From positions 26,379,134 through 26,443,133 of the forward strand of contig NC_031770.1 of NCBI RefSeq assembly GCF_001522545.3: a stretch of DNA of 64,000 nt, in the 5' to 3' direction. The notes under the pieces are model-generated. The model did no database searches, was not told the DNA's origin, and saw nothing but the letters and a program-made list of their open reading frames with translations. The DNA is from Parus major. Lineage: Eukaryota > Chordata > Aves > Passeriformes > Paridae. This document shows positions 1-64,000 of the stretch, one piece after another; position 1 is the first letter of the stretch, and the number at the start of each line of letters is the position of its first letter. The position numbers were made by a program, and so were the translations under genes.

Positions 1-2127
1 GACGTGGGGAAAAAGCTGTGAGTGGGGATCTGGGGTGGGTCTGTGGGAGAAGACAGAGGGAAGGAGGAGAAACAGTGAGGACTGGAAGTCAGAAAGGAGC
101 TGCAATTTCATCAGCAGATTCCTGCAGAACAACATGTAGTTAGGAAACCACACTGACAGTGTCAGATAACAGACAAAAACATGGGAGCCTTTCAGTTTCA
201 CTGAAAGGGGGGAGTGCTGTAGTAATTCCTAAAGAGCACTTAGCTTCCTCCCAGCTTGGGTACAACCCCAAACTGCTGAAAATCCCACTTGCTTCTCCAT
301 TACTCCAGAAGAGACATGTTAGGCACTTCCCAGAATCACAGAACTAACTCTTTTGAAGAATGCTTTCATGGACATCTTCTAAAGCATGAAGATTAAAATT
401 AACTCAGACTTCACAGGGCAAAAAAAAGGAAATTCCAAGAGAAAAAATAATCCCAAACCCATTTATAAGGTATGGAATCTTTTGGTCAGCCTGAACAGTA
501 CTTTGTGGTTCTCTTTTGTTTTGCCCTGTCCTCTTCCTCTTTGTGACTGAATTTTATATCACAAAAGGAATATTTCACAACCCACTTTCTGTTTGAAGTT
601 AATAGGAGCTAACAATTTCTGTTGTTGTTCACAGATCAAAAATCTTGGCTAGAAAGTGAAAGTTATTCTAAATAAGTGTGAGAGGAAAACACAGAGTAAC
701 CTTTGAGCTTGGTACTTGCTAATCCTGCTTTGATTCTGACACTTGCCTGTAACACTACATGCTTCATTACAGGAGCTGAGCACCACAGTTTCCAACCTCA
801 GTACTTTCATTTCAGTGCTTCTTATTCTGTCTCTGTTATTTATCAAAGAAATTTAGGGTATCAACATAAATTACTGATCTCTCAGGAGATTAACTCTCTT
901 CTTCATTTGCCAGGTTTTACTGGAAAATAATTCAAAGCTTCCTTACAGAACTGATAGTTCAGGCTTGTCTCTGTTTTCATTCTTTTAAGTTTCATGGTAG
1001 GGATATTGGGTATTTTCTAGTAAGAATCACTTCCAAAATATTCCGTATTTTTTAATGTGAGCTAACTTTTAATTTCAATAGAAACTCCTGTTGAATTTGC
1101 ATGCACTCAAACTGCAAAAATTAATATTTCCATCAAAAAGCATTCACAATCACCTTTACTTTGGGATTATGCATTAGTAATGTGGACACTGAGTTAATTT
1201 AGCTTGTTGGAGAACTCTGCTGAAGTCATTTATATGCCTGTAACTATGGAAATATGCCAGCATCCTGTGTTAAACCAAATCACAAGCATCCAGTCAATGA
1301 AAGACTTAGAAACTTAAGTTCTATACTGTGTTCAGGACAAAACATGATTTATTTAAGTAGGACACTGATTCCTTGTTGTTATCTTGCCTTTGGAAGCAAT
1401 ATTAAATAATAAGTTATAATAATGATAATAATTTTTTTCTTTTTTTCTTTTTTTTATTTTTCTGACAACATGATATGTGCAGATTTTCCAATGCTTTGCT
1501 GAGGATCAGGTGCATTACATCACACAGGTCAAAAGACTTTTAATAAGGCATGTAACTAGGCAACTAGATGAGTCTGTGTAAATAGTGTTTGGAAATGGGT
1601 ACGTTGGAAAAGCCTTAATATCCAAGATGGTTTTGAGCTGAATTGTTGTGATAACAGCAACTGGTGTCGTGATGATTTTATTGAAAACTGGTGTCATTAT
1701 GGACATTATGCTCAAGTATCAGTGGTGGAAAAAGCATAATGAAAAAAACTTGTACTGATGGTAAGAAATATCTCAAATTGACTGCTGTAGATGCCTTTAG
1801 TGTTGATTGAGGGACTGGGCAGGAGGGCCTGATCTCAGTTTTATAATTTGCATGGGTATTCTGCAGGACTCTTGCAGCAAAACTTCCACCTGAATCTCTG
1901 AAAATTTGAACAGGGTGTCCCTGTGTTGTTCATTTCTGAGGCAAGGTTTGTCTGGGACTCTGCTGTTCTTGTCCCTGAGGTGGTGACACAATTCAGGGTG
2001 AAAACCTGCTGATCCTGTCAGGCTGGACAAGATTTTGGGCCTTACTGGTCTAACATGCTCCACTATTTGAAAAATGTAATTGGAGGTTTTAGCCATGCTC
2101 CCGAGGCCTTGCTGTCTGAGGAGAAAA

Positions 2128-2207
2128 AGTTCTAAACTGTTCTAAACTGTTCTCTCCTCTGGCTCCTGCCTTTACCTTGTCTATATCACATAAAATATCA
2201 CATAAAA
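2128..2207. repeat. Cluster of short tandem duplications
   Basis: GTTCTAAACT is repeated head-to-tail around 2128-2155, and about 30 bp further an ATATCACATAAA unit is duplicated around 2184-2207. Both look like replication-slippage duplications. Confidence 0.7.
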
Positions 2208-4201
2208 TCATTTAGTCAACCGCTCACATAGCTTGAGCAAAAACTATTTTACAACTGTTCTAAAGTAGAGGGTTGATGTGGAGCTCAAATAAACTTGTTA
2301 GAGATGGAGATTCAAAGGTTTTGGCACTTTCTAAAATTAATTTAGACCTTTGAAAGGCAGTGTGAAAGTTTGGACCTGCTCCTTTGTCACTGGTAATGAA
2401 AGAAGAAAAAAAACCCCCAACTATCTATAACAGTGTCTCAGATTTCATGTTGCTGAACAGGATTTTCAGATATTTGTAATCTGACTGTAGCTGTCTGTAG
2501 CAATGTAAAGAGTAATGTGGAATCGGTGGCTATGTAAAGGTATCCATACAGTCCCCAACTCTGACTTTGTGAAAATTTACCTACCCTTGTTAGTGTGCTG
2601 GTTAATATTGGTTAATATTGGTTTTGAATATGCAAAAATAGGATGATGCACTCTTATTTGAATGTAAGTGTTGTGAGCAAACTCCCTACTAGATTAAATT
2701 GTCCTGGGTTCATCATTAATTTGGAGCAAATTGTAATGGTCCTTCTTGTTTTAATTCTTATGACTACTGAAACCCAAGGGTCAAGGGTTTGGAGAATATT
2801 AAACCATTCCCATATCAAAGCAACTTTCAATTAAATTAAATCTATTTCTCCACATAAGTAAATGACTTGGGATATAATAGTTGCAGTTTCCTCCTATTCT
2901 TACTTTTTTTTTCCTTGGTGAAATTTCATGTCATAAATTACATATTACAGTATTATGACAAGAAATACCCCTTAGTATGCACAGGCAGTGCCATTATGGA
3001 TAACAGATGCCTCATGCAAAGCATGGAGTACATAGACATGGAAGGAAAACACAAAGCACAACAATGGCTTTGAGTGGAAAAAGGGGATGACTATCCAACT
3101 CCTTGTCTGCATGTGAATCACTGTACTGTTAACAATATGTCATCTTTTCTCTACTTAATAGCCTATAAATACTTCCAGGAGCACATCTTGAGAAACCGGT
3201 GTTAGACCCTGTGCCAAACAAATTTCGGACTGGTTCTCAGAAACAGAAAAAGATTCAGGACCAAGAGGGGAAAAGGTGAACTTTACCAGCACTGTAGGGA
3301 GTCAGGTTTCTGTAACCATTGGGCCTTGGAGGGGGCCACTCCTGAGCAGCAGGAGCGTGCTGGGTGGGTGGAGGCTGTCCCAGATGTCTCCGAGAACTGA
3401 GTTAGACACATTGCTACGAGTCACACCCTCAGGGAAGTTTTGTTCTCTGACTTGGAGGGAGCAAAGGAAGACTTGGTTACAGCTATCCACTGTGAGTATC
3501 TATGACTGCCTCCGGTCAGTTAAGGTTTCAGAATGCCAAGGATACATTTGAGAGCTGTACACCAGTACCTTTGGGCTGGGATTCCAATTACCAAGAACCT
3601 CAACTATTAAAAAACTAACTTTCCTTTAGGACAAAAAAAAATAAATCTAGAAATCAGAGAGCTTCAGCAGTAATGTGTGATTATTTCAAAGGGTGTAGTG
3701 ATAAGGAAGTTATCTTTTTATTACAATTTTCTGCCCCCAGATAAGGTCATAACCTTGGCAGGGATTTGGCATTTAGTATTGCAGTGGCTGAAGAATTTAG
3801 GATTGCTTTGCATATTTACAATAATTTGTCACCTCCTTTAGGTAACAAGTGTCCACAGGGTAAATGGCTTTGTTGAACATTGGCAATTTAAGGACTGCTT
3901 AAAACAGACACTTTTCAAGACTTTTTAAAAGTAAATTAGTCTTTGTCTAAGAATAAAAACAAATCTGAAATCTATTTACCTGAACTAGGCTTAAATTAGA
4001 ATTTAGTGCTGGGATTAAGAAAATATCTCATTGCCTTAGTTTCATTGTTGGGATTATGATGGAAATTCAGTGCTCTACAGAATGCCACCATAAACTTGAG
4101 CGTCACTTTTGTGCCATGCAAACCCTCTAGAGGTAATTGCCAGAGATTAAAAGATTTAGCAGCTGTGCTATAGTATTAAGGATTGTAAAATAAAATAAGA
4201 T

Positions 4202-4297
4202 TTTTTTAAAAAACAAACCAAACAAACAAAAAACAAACAAAAAACCCACCAAAAAAAACCCAAAAAATCAAACCTAAAAAACACGAACCCAAGACAC
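4202..4297. repeat. A/C-rich low-complexity tract
   Basis: About 95 bp of AAAC/AAACC-type sequence preceded by T-runs. Such tracts are common in bird genomes and no element body was recognised next to it. Confidence 0.8.
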
Positions 4298-5473
4298 AAT
4301 CTCTTGTCTCTTTTTAAAAACTCAAAGTTCTGCACCACACATGTTACACTGTCTTTAAATAAATATTTGATGAGTGACTGAATGTTAACTACTAGGCATT
4401 GGTATTGGCTTCAGTATTGCAAAAATCTTCAATCACAGTTTCCCTTCTCTCTGAACATTCATCCAGCATGCACTGCTTTTGTGCTTGCTGATATGGTTCC
4501 TCTACCTCCTCTGTGGTTATAATTTTCTTGGGGATAAGTGATAATAAGCACTAAAAACATTACTACAAAATTTGGCTTTTAAAATCCACCTAGAGGAATG
4601 TTTACCCTTCCCACTTTCTAAAATATTCCTGTTACCGTTGCTGGCTTTGAGTAAAACATGCTGTTTCTGATCTCGCACCCATGTTTCCTCCTCAAAGATG
4701 CTGTCAGGGAGCAGCAGGAGGCTGCAGACCTCTTCTGCCCAAAGCTAGTGCTGACAGCTTGTGTAGGTGATACAGAGGGTGACGTAAATAGGTTGAAATG
4801 GAATAGGAGGCAATCATCAATATTACACCTATAGGGTGCCTAACTTCCAGAAACATTGCAAAGGAATTTATGAAAAGTAAGTGAAGGCTGCATCCACTTC
4901 ATACTTCATTTTCATTAAATTGGATTTTACTGCATTTTATACCAAAAAGCAACCATTAATAGATTATACTCCTAGAATAACCTCACTCCTCATCAGGATT
5001 TTTGTTAATGTGCTGGAATCTTGTTTGCATTCTACATGATGAGACGGTAGAAAATGTGTTCAGCTTTTACTGTGTATGGACCAATTAAAAAAAATGTCCA
5101 CCTTGGAATAGTATTTCTAAATACTAAAATACTGAAGGTCAAGAGGAAAACACAAAACACTTCTCCATTTAACAGGCTGGATTGCATCTGTTTTCTCCCT
5201 GGTTTCTTGGTTGAACTTTCTCAGAATTTCAAAATTATATTTTCTAATATCATTACAGGACTGTTTCTGTGTACTTCATCATGGATTTTCTTTCTAATCT
5301 GATTGTATTGCAACACACTGCTGTGTTAATTAGACTTTGTTTGACCACCTTTCCTTGGGTTAAGCCTAAGATATCCTCAGTATGTCATTTTGAAAAAGGC
5401 AAAGAGATAAGCAGAGTAATTTTAAGCCTTCTAATATTTACAGGTACATTCCCAACATTTTGGCCATCATGTC

Positions 5474-5497
5474 TTTTTTTTTTTTTTTTTTTTTTTT
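5474..5497. repeat. Poly-T run (24 bases)
   Basis: Uninterrupted T24, followed by CCC. It may be a mononucleotide microsatellite or the complement of an old poly-A tail; no retroelement body is recognisable beside it. Confidence 0.9.
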
Positions 5498-5799
5498 CCC
5501 ATGAGACTGTGATGGCTGAAATGTCTGGAAAGTGTCTGTAAGTAATCAATGCCTCAAAATCCTGGGGCTTATCTGTAAGCCTTGCTTGAAGGTGTGCACT
5601 CAGTATTTGGAAGCTCTCAAAAACATCTTAATGTCTCATTCCCTAAAAACGACATTTTAGACTGGTAGATCCAGGATATTGTATAGACTGTGTATTGCTT
5701 TCTGCCTAGGGCAATGGGCAGTGCTGCTGTAAGATATTCTTAGTATCTGTATATGTGTAAGGGCAATCTATGTATCCTGCTTTATAACAAATTTTATTA

Positions 5800-5802
<3 letters not shown>

Positions 5803-5880
<78 letters not shown>
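5803..5880. repeat. (TTA)26 trinucleotide microsatellite
   Basis: Twenty-six perfect TTA units, flanked by degenerate ATTATTG on the left and ACTAATACTAATACTACTAATAA on the right. The poly-Asn frame on the reverse strand is an artefact of this repeat. Confidence 0.97.
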
Positions 5881-5881
<1 letters not shown>

Positions 5882-5973
5882 TAATACTAATACTACTAAT
5901 AATAATACCCGCACAAGGTTCAGGCACACTTTTTTTTTTCTACCTGAGTAGTCCCTACTTTCTCTTGTAGACC

Positions 5974-6025
5974 TTATTCTATCTATGCATTCTATCTAGA
6001 TCATATTCTATCTATTCTATCTATG
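5974..6025. repeat. Interrupted TCTA tetranucleotide repeat
   Basis: Several ATTCTATCTA units are spaced by short imperfect segments within about 50 bp. This is a degenerate microsatellite about 90 bp from the TTA array. Confidence 0.8.
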
Positions 6026-8908
6026 GTTCAAAAGCATCCCTGTTCCCCTGCTAACAAATTAACCCAAAGTTTGAAATTTTAATGTCTCATTTGCTATTGT
6101 GCTTAATAAATGTTCTGTGGCTTCAACTTACTCTGGTATGATTAAGTGAAGAATCCTGCCTTCTTCTTCTAAAAGATCAGCTGTGTTGAAAAACAGGGCC
6201 CTCTTTTCTCCTCGTTCCCATCATGTCATTATTTGTTATTACAAGCATTAACTTTTTGCTTTTGCAGTGTTGAGGAGCCAGAAAAAGAAAGAAATTAGAC
6301 AGGGATTACTAATGAAGATAAAGCACTTTATCCTCTCAATAATCTGTTCTTAAGAGCTGTTTTTAATTTTAAAAATTATGCACCCCCTGCAAGAGATGGA
6401 GTATCCATGTTTTCTTCTGACTGCTCTGGAGCATTAATTGCTGAGCACTGTCAAACTTCTGTTTTACAATAGTCTTCAGTCAGTACAGGTGCCAGTAGCA
6501 TGCATACATAAACCGGAATATGAGAAGTGCTTTCACTTGGCTGAGGATGGCTATGCACATTCAAACTGGTGTAAGTGCTGATTTGGATAGTTGATTACAT
6601 ACATATGCATATCTTTGGAAAAAACAATGCAGCATAACTGGTCCTAAATCACTGGTGTGTTTCAGAATAAGTGGCAGTAATCAGGAGCTTGCCAGCATCT
6701 TGTTTGGGTGATAGGGTGTTCCCCATGAGCACCAGGGCCCCTGTCACTACCCTGTGCAAATTTCCTAGTTTGTCAATGCAGTTTAAGCTTCAGTGTGGGC
6801 TGTGAAAGTTGCTCTCACACCACCGGGGCTTTTTTGTAAGTCTCTCTCTTCCCCAGAGTTTAGACTAGACACAGATGATATAAACTGGTCCCCTCTAGGC
6901 TTGAAGGACCCTTCAAGAACCCACCTGATACCAAAGCATATGTCAATCACTTTTCAAATACATCACATGAAGGCTGTTTTTAGAAATTAAAAGCTTGTGT
7001 TCCTATAGCATCTCTAGAAAAATTCACATAGGAACAATGTGGGTAATCTTCTCCAATATTTTTCAGAATGGAATGGATAAGACATTCCATTCAGCTTTTA
7101 TTTTCTCTGACCAGTAAAAGAAGTAAATGTGCTTACTAAGTGAGCGTGTAGCTCCTATTGAAGCTTCTGAGTAGTATAAGGTTAGAGAAAGTCCATGTTA
7201 TGGTGGGTATTGCTGTTAATAAATACTGACTCATCATAAAGGAAATTCCAGTAGCAATGAGATGCATTTGAAAATTAAATTATGCGATTCTCTCCACTGT
7301 TCTCCAGCAAGGAGAAACTCTGGCGAGCCTTCCTGAAGGTGCTGTGGGGTCCCTTATCACCACAGAATGCATCTAGTAAATTGACAGTGGTATTAAAGAT
7401 ACATTTGACCTTCCCCTCCCTGAATAGTCCTGGGAAAGAGAGTGAATTAATAACTAAAGTAAGCTCTATAGGACGGGCCATTTGTTTTTTCATGCTCAAG
7501 ATGAGAGCTCATTTGCCAGAAATAACAGTATACACAACTTCAAGAACTGAAGCTGTGAGGGAGCTGTAAGAATCACTCAGTCTTGTTTGCTTCACCTTCC
7601 TGATGCAGCAGCAAGATTCCTGTTTTTGTGGGCACCAATCTGCCTGTGCAGAGGAGGACAGGACAGGTGGTGGTTCTTGAGTGGCACTCAGATGTGAGCT
7701 CTCCCATTGTAAAAGCACCTTCAGGCCCTGCTGGCTAAAAGAGCAAGAGATTTACACTGTTAATCAACTTCACTGTGTCCATGTAGGCAGAGCCAACAGG
7801 AGTCTGGCCAATGAGCAAGATGTGAAATAATTAAAATTTACTGAGTGGTTTAGATTTAGTCAGTTTGAATGCTTATCTTGTCTGATTTTTGAAGGCAAGT
7901 TGTTTATCCAAGTGAAGTGCTTCAAGATACAGCAAGGAGCATTGACATCAGCAGAGATCAATGAAGGATGAAGAGATCTATTTAATCTAGGAAATGAGTG
8001 ACTTGGGTCTTTGATCCTGTTGCATTCTTGTATTCCCAGAAGGTTAAATTTAGTCCTGCATACACAAATGCTGTTTGACTAAGTTTACTTAGGTTTTAAA
8101 TATTTGTGGGTTTCTTTTGTTTAGGTTCTCTTGTATAAAAAGAAAAAAAGCCCAACTGTTACTACATAATTAGGCTGTTGCTGTGTAAGCATGTGTAGGT
8201 CTTTTCAGACTCGAGAGTAGAATATGCAAATTCAAACCTGAACGCATTTCTTTAAACTTTCATACTGTATAATAGAAAGGAAGACACCCTCTGACCCATT
8301 GTATACAAAGCAGCCTCTGAAGTGGCATAGGGAAATCGCTAAAATTTGAATTAGCTAGAAATAAGTCTTGTTTAGCTCATGTTGCCTGCATGTTGCCTGG
8401 TACTTCCATTTTCCAGAAGTAAAGAAAACCTCATGCAGCCTAGTGCAAAGGTTGTGCATTTGTTTCAAGACATAAAAATGTAACGTAAGCTTTAGAGAAC
8501 ATGAGGATAAGGCTGAAGTTTCTACCGTGCTGAAAGACAGTATCAGGAAAAATTCTCATAATACTTTGTTTAGGAAGGCTAGTTGCTTTGGTGTAAAAAT
8601 AAACAGATATCAAAGCAAGAGGTTTTTTTTATTATTTACATTTATCTTAACTGCAGCAAGCCATAGCAGGTGCTAGCATGAGATGAGTTTTGGTGCTTCT
8701 TGCCACAGACTCGCTTCACCATGTGTCATCAACCACGAGTTTTAAAAATGCCTGAAACTGAAATATGCATTACAGCACAGAAAATAAAATCGAAAAAACA
8801 GGGAGAGGAAGGAAGTCTCATCAGGGAGACAGAAGTACAGCCCTTGCTTCCTTGTACATCCCTCTGCTCCCAGCCGTCGCCACACTCCCTCTCCTCCGTG
8901 CGCGACCC

Positions 8909-8953
8909 GGGCCGAGCTTAGCCGGGCCGAGCTTAGCCGGGCCGAGCTTAGCC
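8909..8953. repeat. Three perfect tandem copies of a 15-bp GC-rich unit
   Basis: The unit GGGCCGAGCTTAGCC occurs at 8909-8923, 8924-8938 and 8939-8953 with no mismatch, at the upstream edge of the CpG island. Each unit is nearly self-complementary (GGC...GCC arms around AGCT). Confidence 0.95.
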
Positions 8954-9227
8954 GTGCCGGAGCAGGGCTGCCCCGCACACCTGCCATGGCTCCGGGGCCT
9001 CGCCCCAAACCCGCACCGTCTTGCGGCTTTTATTTTCGCAATTTTAAATTTATTTTCTCAACACCTCCTGCCTCGGGCTAACCGGGGGGCGCTCCAGGGG
9101 GCGAGGGCGGGGCGGCTCTCGCTTGCGGGAGCAGCGCTCGGTGCCGGGGCAGCACCGCAGCTGCTCCGCGGCCGCCGGGCAGGTGCCGCGGTGGCCCTGG
9201 GACGCAACGGCGGGGAGATACCGCTGC

Positions 9228-9296
9228 TGAAAACAAGAAAGAAAGAAAAAGAAAGTTGAATAACTAAAAACTTAAATAACTAAAAAATAGAGAGAG
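9228..9296. other. A-rich block inside the CpG island
   Basis: An abrupt 70-bp A-rich stretch (AAGAAAGAAAAAGAAAG, then two near copies of AATAACTAAAAA) interrupts very GC-rich DNA about 510-580 bp upstream of the ATG. It could be a nucleosome-free or AT-rich core-promoter segment, or a simple-sequence insertion. No canonical TATA box is evident. Confidence 0.6.
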
Positions 9297-9390
9297 TGGC
9301 GGAGGAGGCGGTGCCCGCGTGCGAGAGCAGCGCCGCAGCCGGAGCGGTGCCGGCGGGGCGGAGTGGCCCCGCTGACCCCCGGCCGGGCTG

Positions 9391-9434
9391 GGGCGGGGGC
9401 GGGGAGCCCGGGGCGCCCCGCCGGCCCCCATTGG
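9391..9434. promoter_or_regulatory. EPAS1: GC boxes and inverted CCAAT box of the proximal promoter
   Basis: Overlapping GGGCGG cores (Sp1/KLF type) lie at 9391-9404. ATTGG, the reverse of CCAAT (NF-Y type), is at 9430-9434, followed directly by CGGGCGCGG. The spacing is typical of CpG-island promoters. The sites are motif matches only. Confidence 0.55.
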
Positions 9435-9539
9435 CGGGCGCGGCGGCGGCGGCGGGGCCGGGCCGTGCCGGGCCGGGTCCCGGGCGGAGGGGGCCGGCCC
9501 TGCCCCCGCGGCCGGCGGCGGCCCAAGGTTTAAAGTGAG

Positions 9540-9808
9540 AACTTTCTGCGGGCGGCGCCGACCTGCATAGCCCCGTCGCTGCGTCGCTCCTGTCCCGCCG
9601 CAGCAGCCGCCGCCACCGCCGCCTCCCCCGGGCGGGCCGTACAATCCTCGGCAGTGTCCTGAGACTGTACGCCCGCCTCGGGGGCGACCCGGCCGAACCG
9701 GACCCCGCTCCCCGGCCGCCGCCGCCCGCGGAGTCTCGCGTCCTGTGGGCAGGTGCTGAGCGCGCCCCGGCCCGAGAGGCGGCGCAGGAGCCGGCAGCAG
9801 CCGCCGCG
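9540..9808 (+). other. EPAS1: EPAS1 5' untranslated region (minimal extent, start uncertain)
   Basis: GC-rich sequence directly upstream of the ATG, lacking ATG triplets and containing the IRE. The transcription start is not visible. It must lie upstream of the IRE at 9639 for the IRE to be transcribed, and may be as far up as about 9300. The start given here is a conservative estimate just after a TTTAAA motif near 9530. Confidence 0.6.
9639..9670 (+). promoter_or_regulatory. EPAS1: Iron-responsive element in the EPAS1 5'UTR
   Basis: A complete stem-loop can be drawn. The loop is CAGUGU (9652-9657). The upper stem pairs 9651-9658, 9650-9659, 9649-9661, 9648-9662 and 9647-9663, with U9660 bulged on the 3' side. 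C9646 is the diagnostic 5' C bulge. The lower stem pairs 9645-9664, then an A9644/C9665 mismatch, then six pairs from 9643-9666 to 9639-9670. The CAGUGN loop with a C bulge five pairs below defines an IRE; the extra 3' U bulge is known from the human HIF-2alpha IRE. IRP1/IRP2 binding in iron deficiency would block translation initiation. It sits 138 bases upstream of the ATG. Confidence 0.93.

Positions 9809-64000
<54,192 letters not shown>

Larger units (their letters stand above)
1..8860. other. 5' flanking intergenic sequence, no supported gene
   Basis: AT-rich DNA with stops in all frames at short intervals. No open frame is longer than about 100 codons and none has a recognisable domain. 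It contains simple repeats (A/C-rich at 4202-4297, T24 at 5474-5497, TTA at 5803-5880, TCTA-rich at 5974-6025) and short tandem duplications near 2128-2155, 2184-2207 and 2601-2625. Distal regulatory elements for EPAS1 may be present but cannot be identified from one sequence. Confidence 0.7.

Noticed and set aside
5706..5927. Frame with a poly-asparagine run
   Set aside because: Pure artefact of the (TTA)26 microsatellite read on the reverse strand.

Overview
The window is vertebrate genomic DNA and holds the 5' part of one protein-coding gene, EPAS1 (HIF-2alpha), on the + strand. Six coding exons at 9809-9834, 51206-51396, 61568-61719, 62313-62397, 62899-63017 and 63119-63321 join in frame with consensus GT/AG sites. 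They give the first 258 residues plus two bases of codon 259. The basic region carries the Cys-containing RCRRSKE motif (Cys25) that marks HIF-2alpha; HIF-1alpha has Ser there. The source is probably a bird (inference). The inter-PAS loop reads [14 protein letters not shown], one residue shorter than in human. Recognisable interspersed repeats are sparse, and the remaining repeats are A/C-rich simple sequence plus one long (TTA)n tract.

Layout: 1-8860 is AT-rich flank with no supported gene, only simple repeats. About 8860-10310 is a CpG island with the EPAS1 promoter, 5'UTR and first exon. Intron 1 (9835-51205, 41.4 kb) is long and noncoding, with scattered CACGTG/ACGTG motifs that could bind bHLH-PAS factors. 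Intron 2 (51397-61567) is 10.2 kb. Exons 3-6 are clustered in the last 2.5 kb, with introns of 593, 501 and 101 bp. The window ends inside intron 6, before most of PAS-B, the oxygen-dependent degradation domain and the transactivation domains.

The most informative noncoding element is a complete iron-responsive element (IRE) in the 5'UTR at 9639-9670. It has a CAGUGU loop, a 5' C bulge and an extra 3' U bulge, the known HIF-2alpha IRE architecture. It would link translation of this oxygen-sensing factor to cellular iron through IRP1/IRP2. I found no evidence of an unknown multi-gene system. The other observations are candidate regulatory motifs, unusual repeats and a few open frames that are more likely chance than genes.
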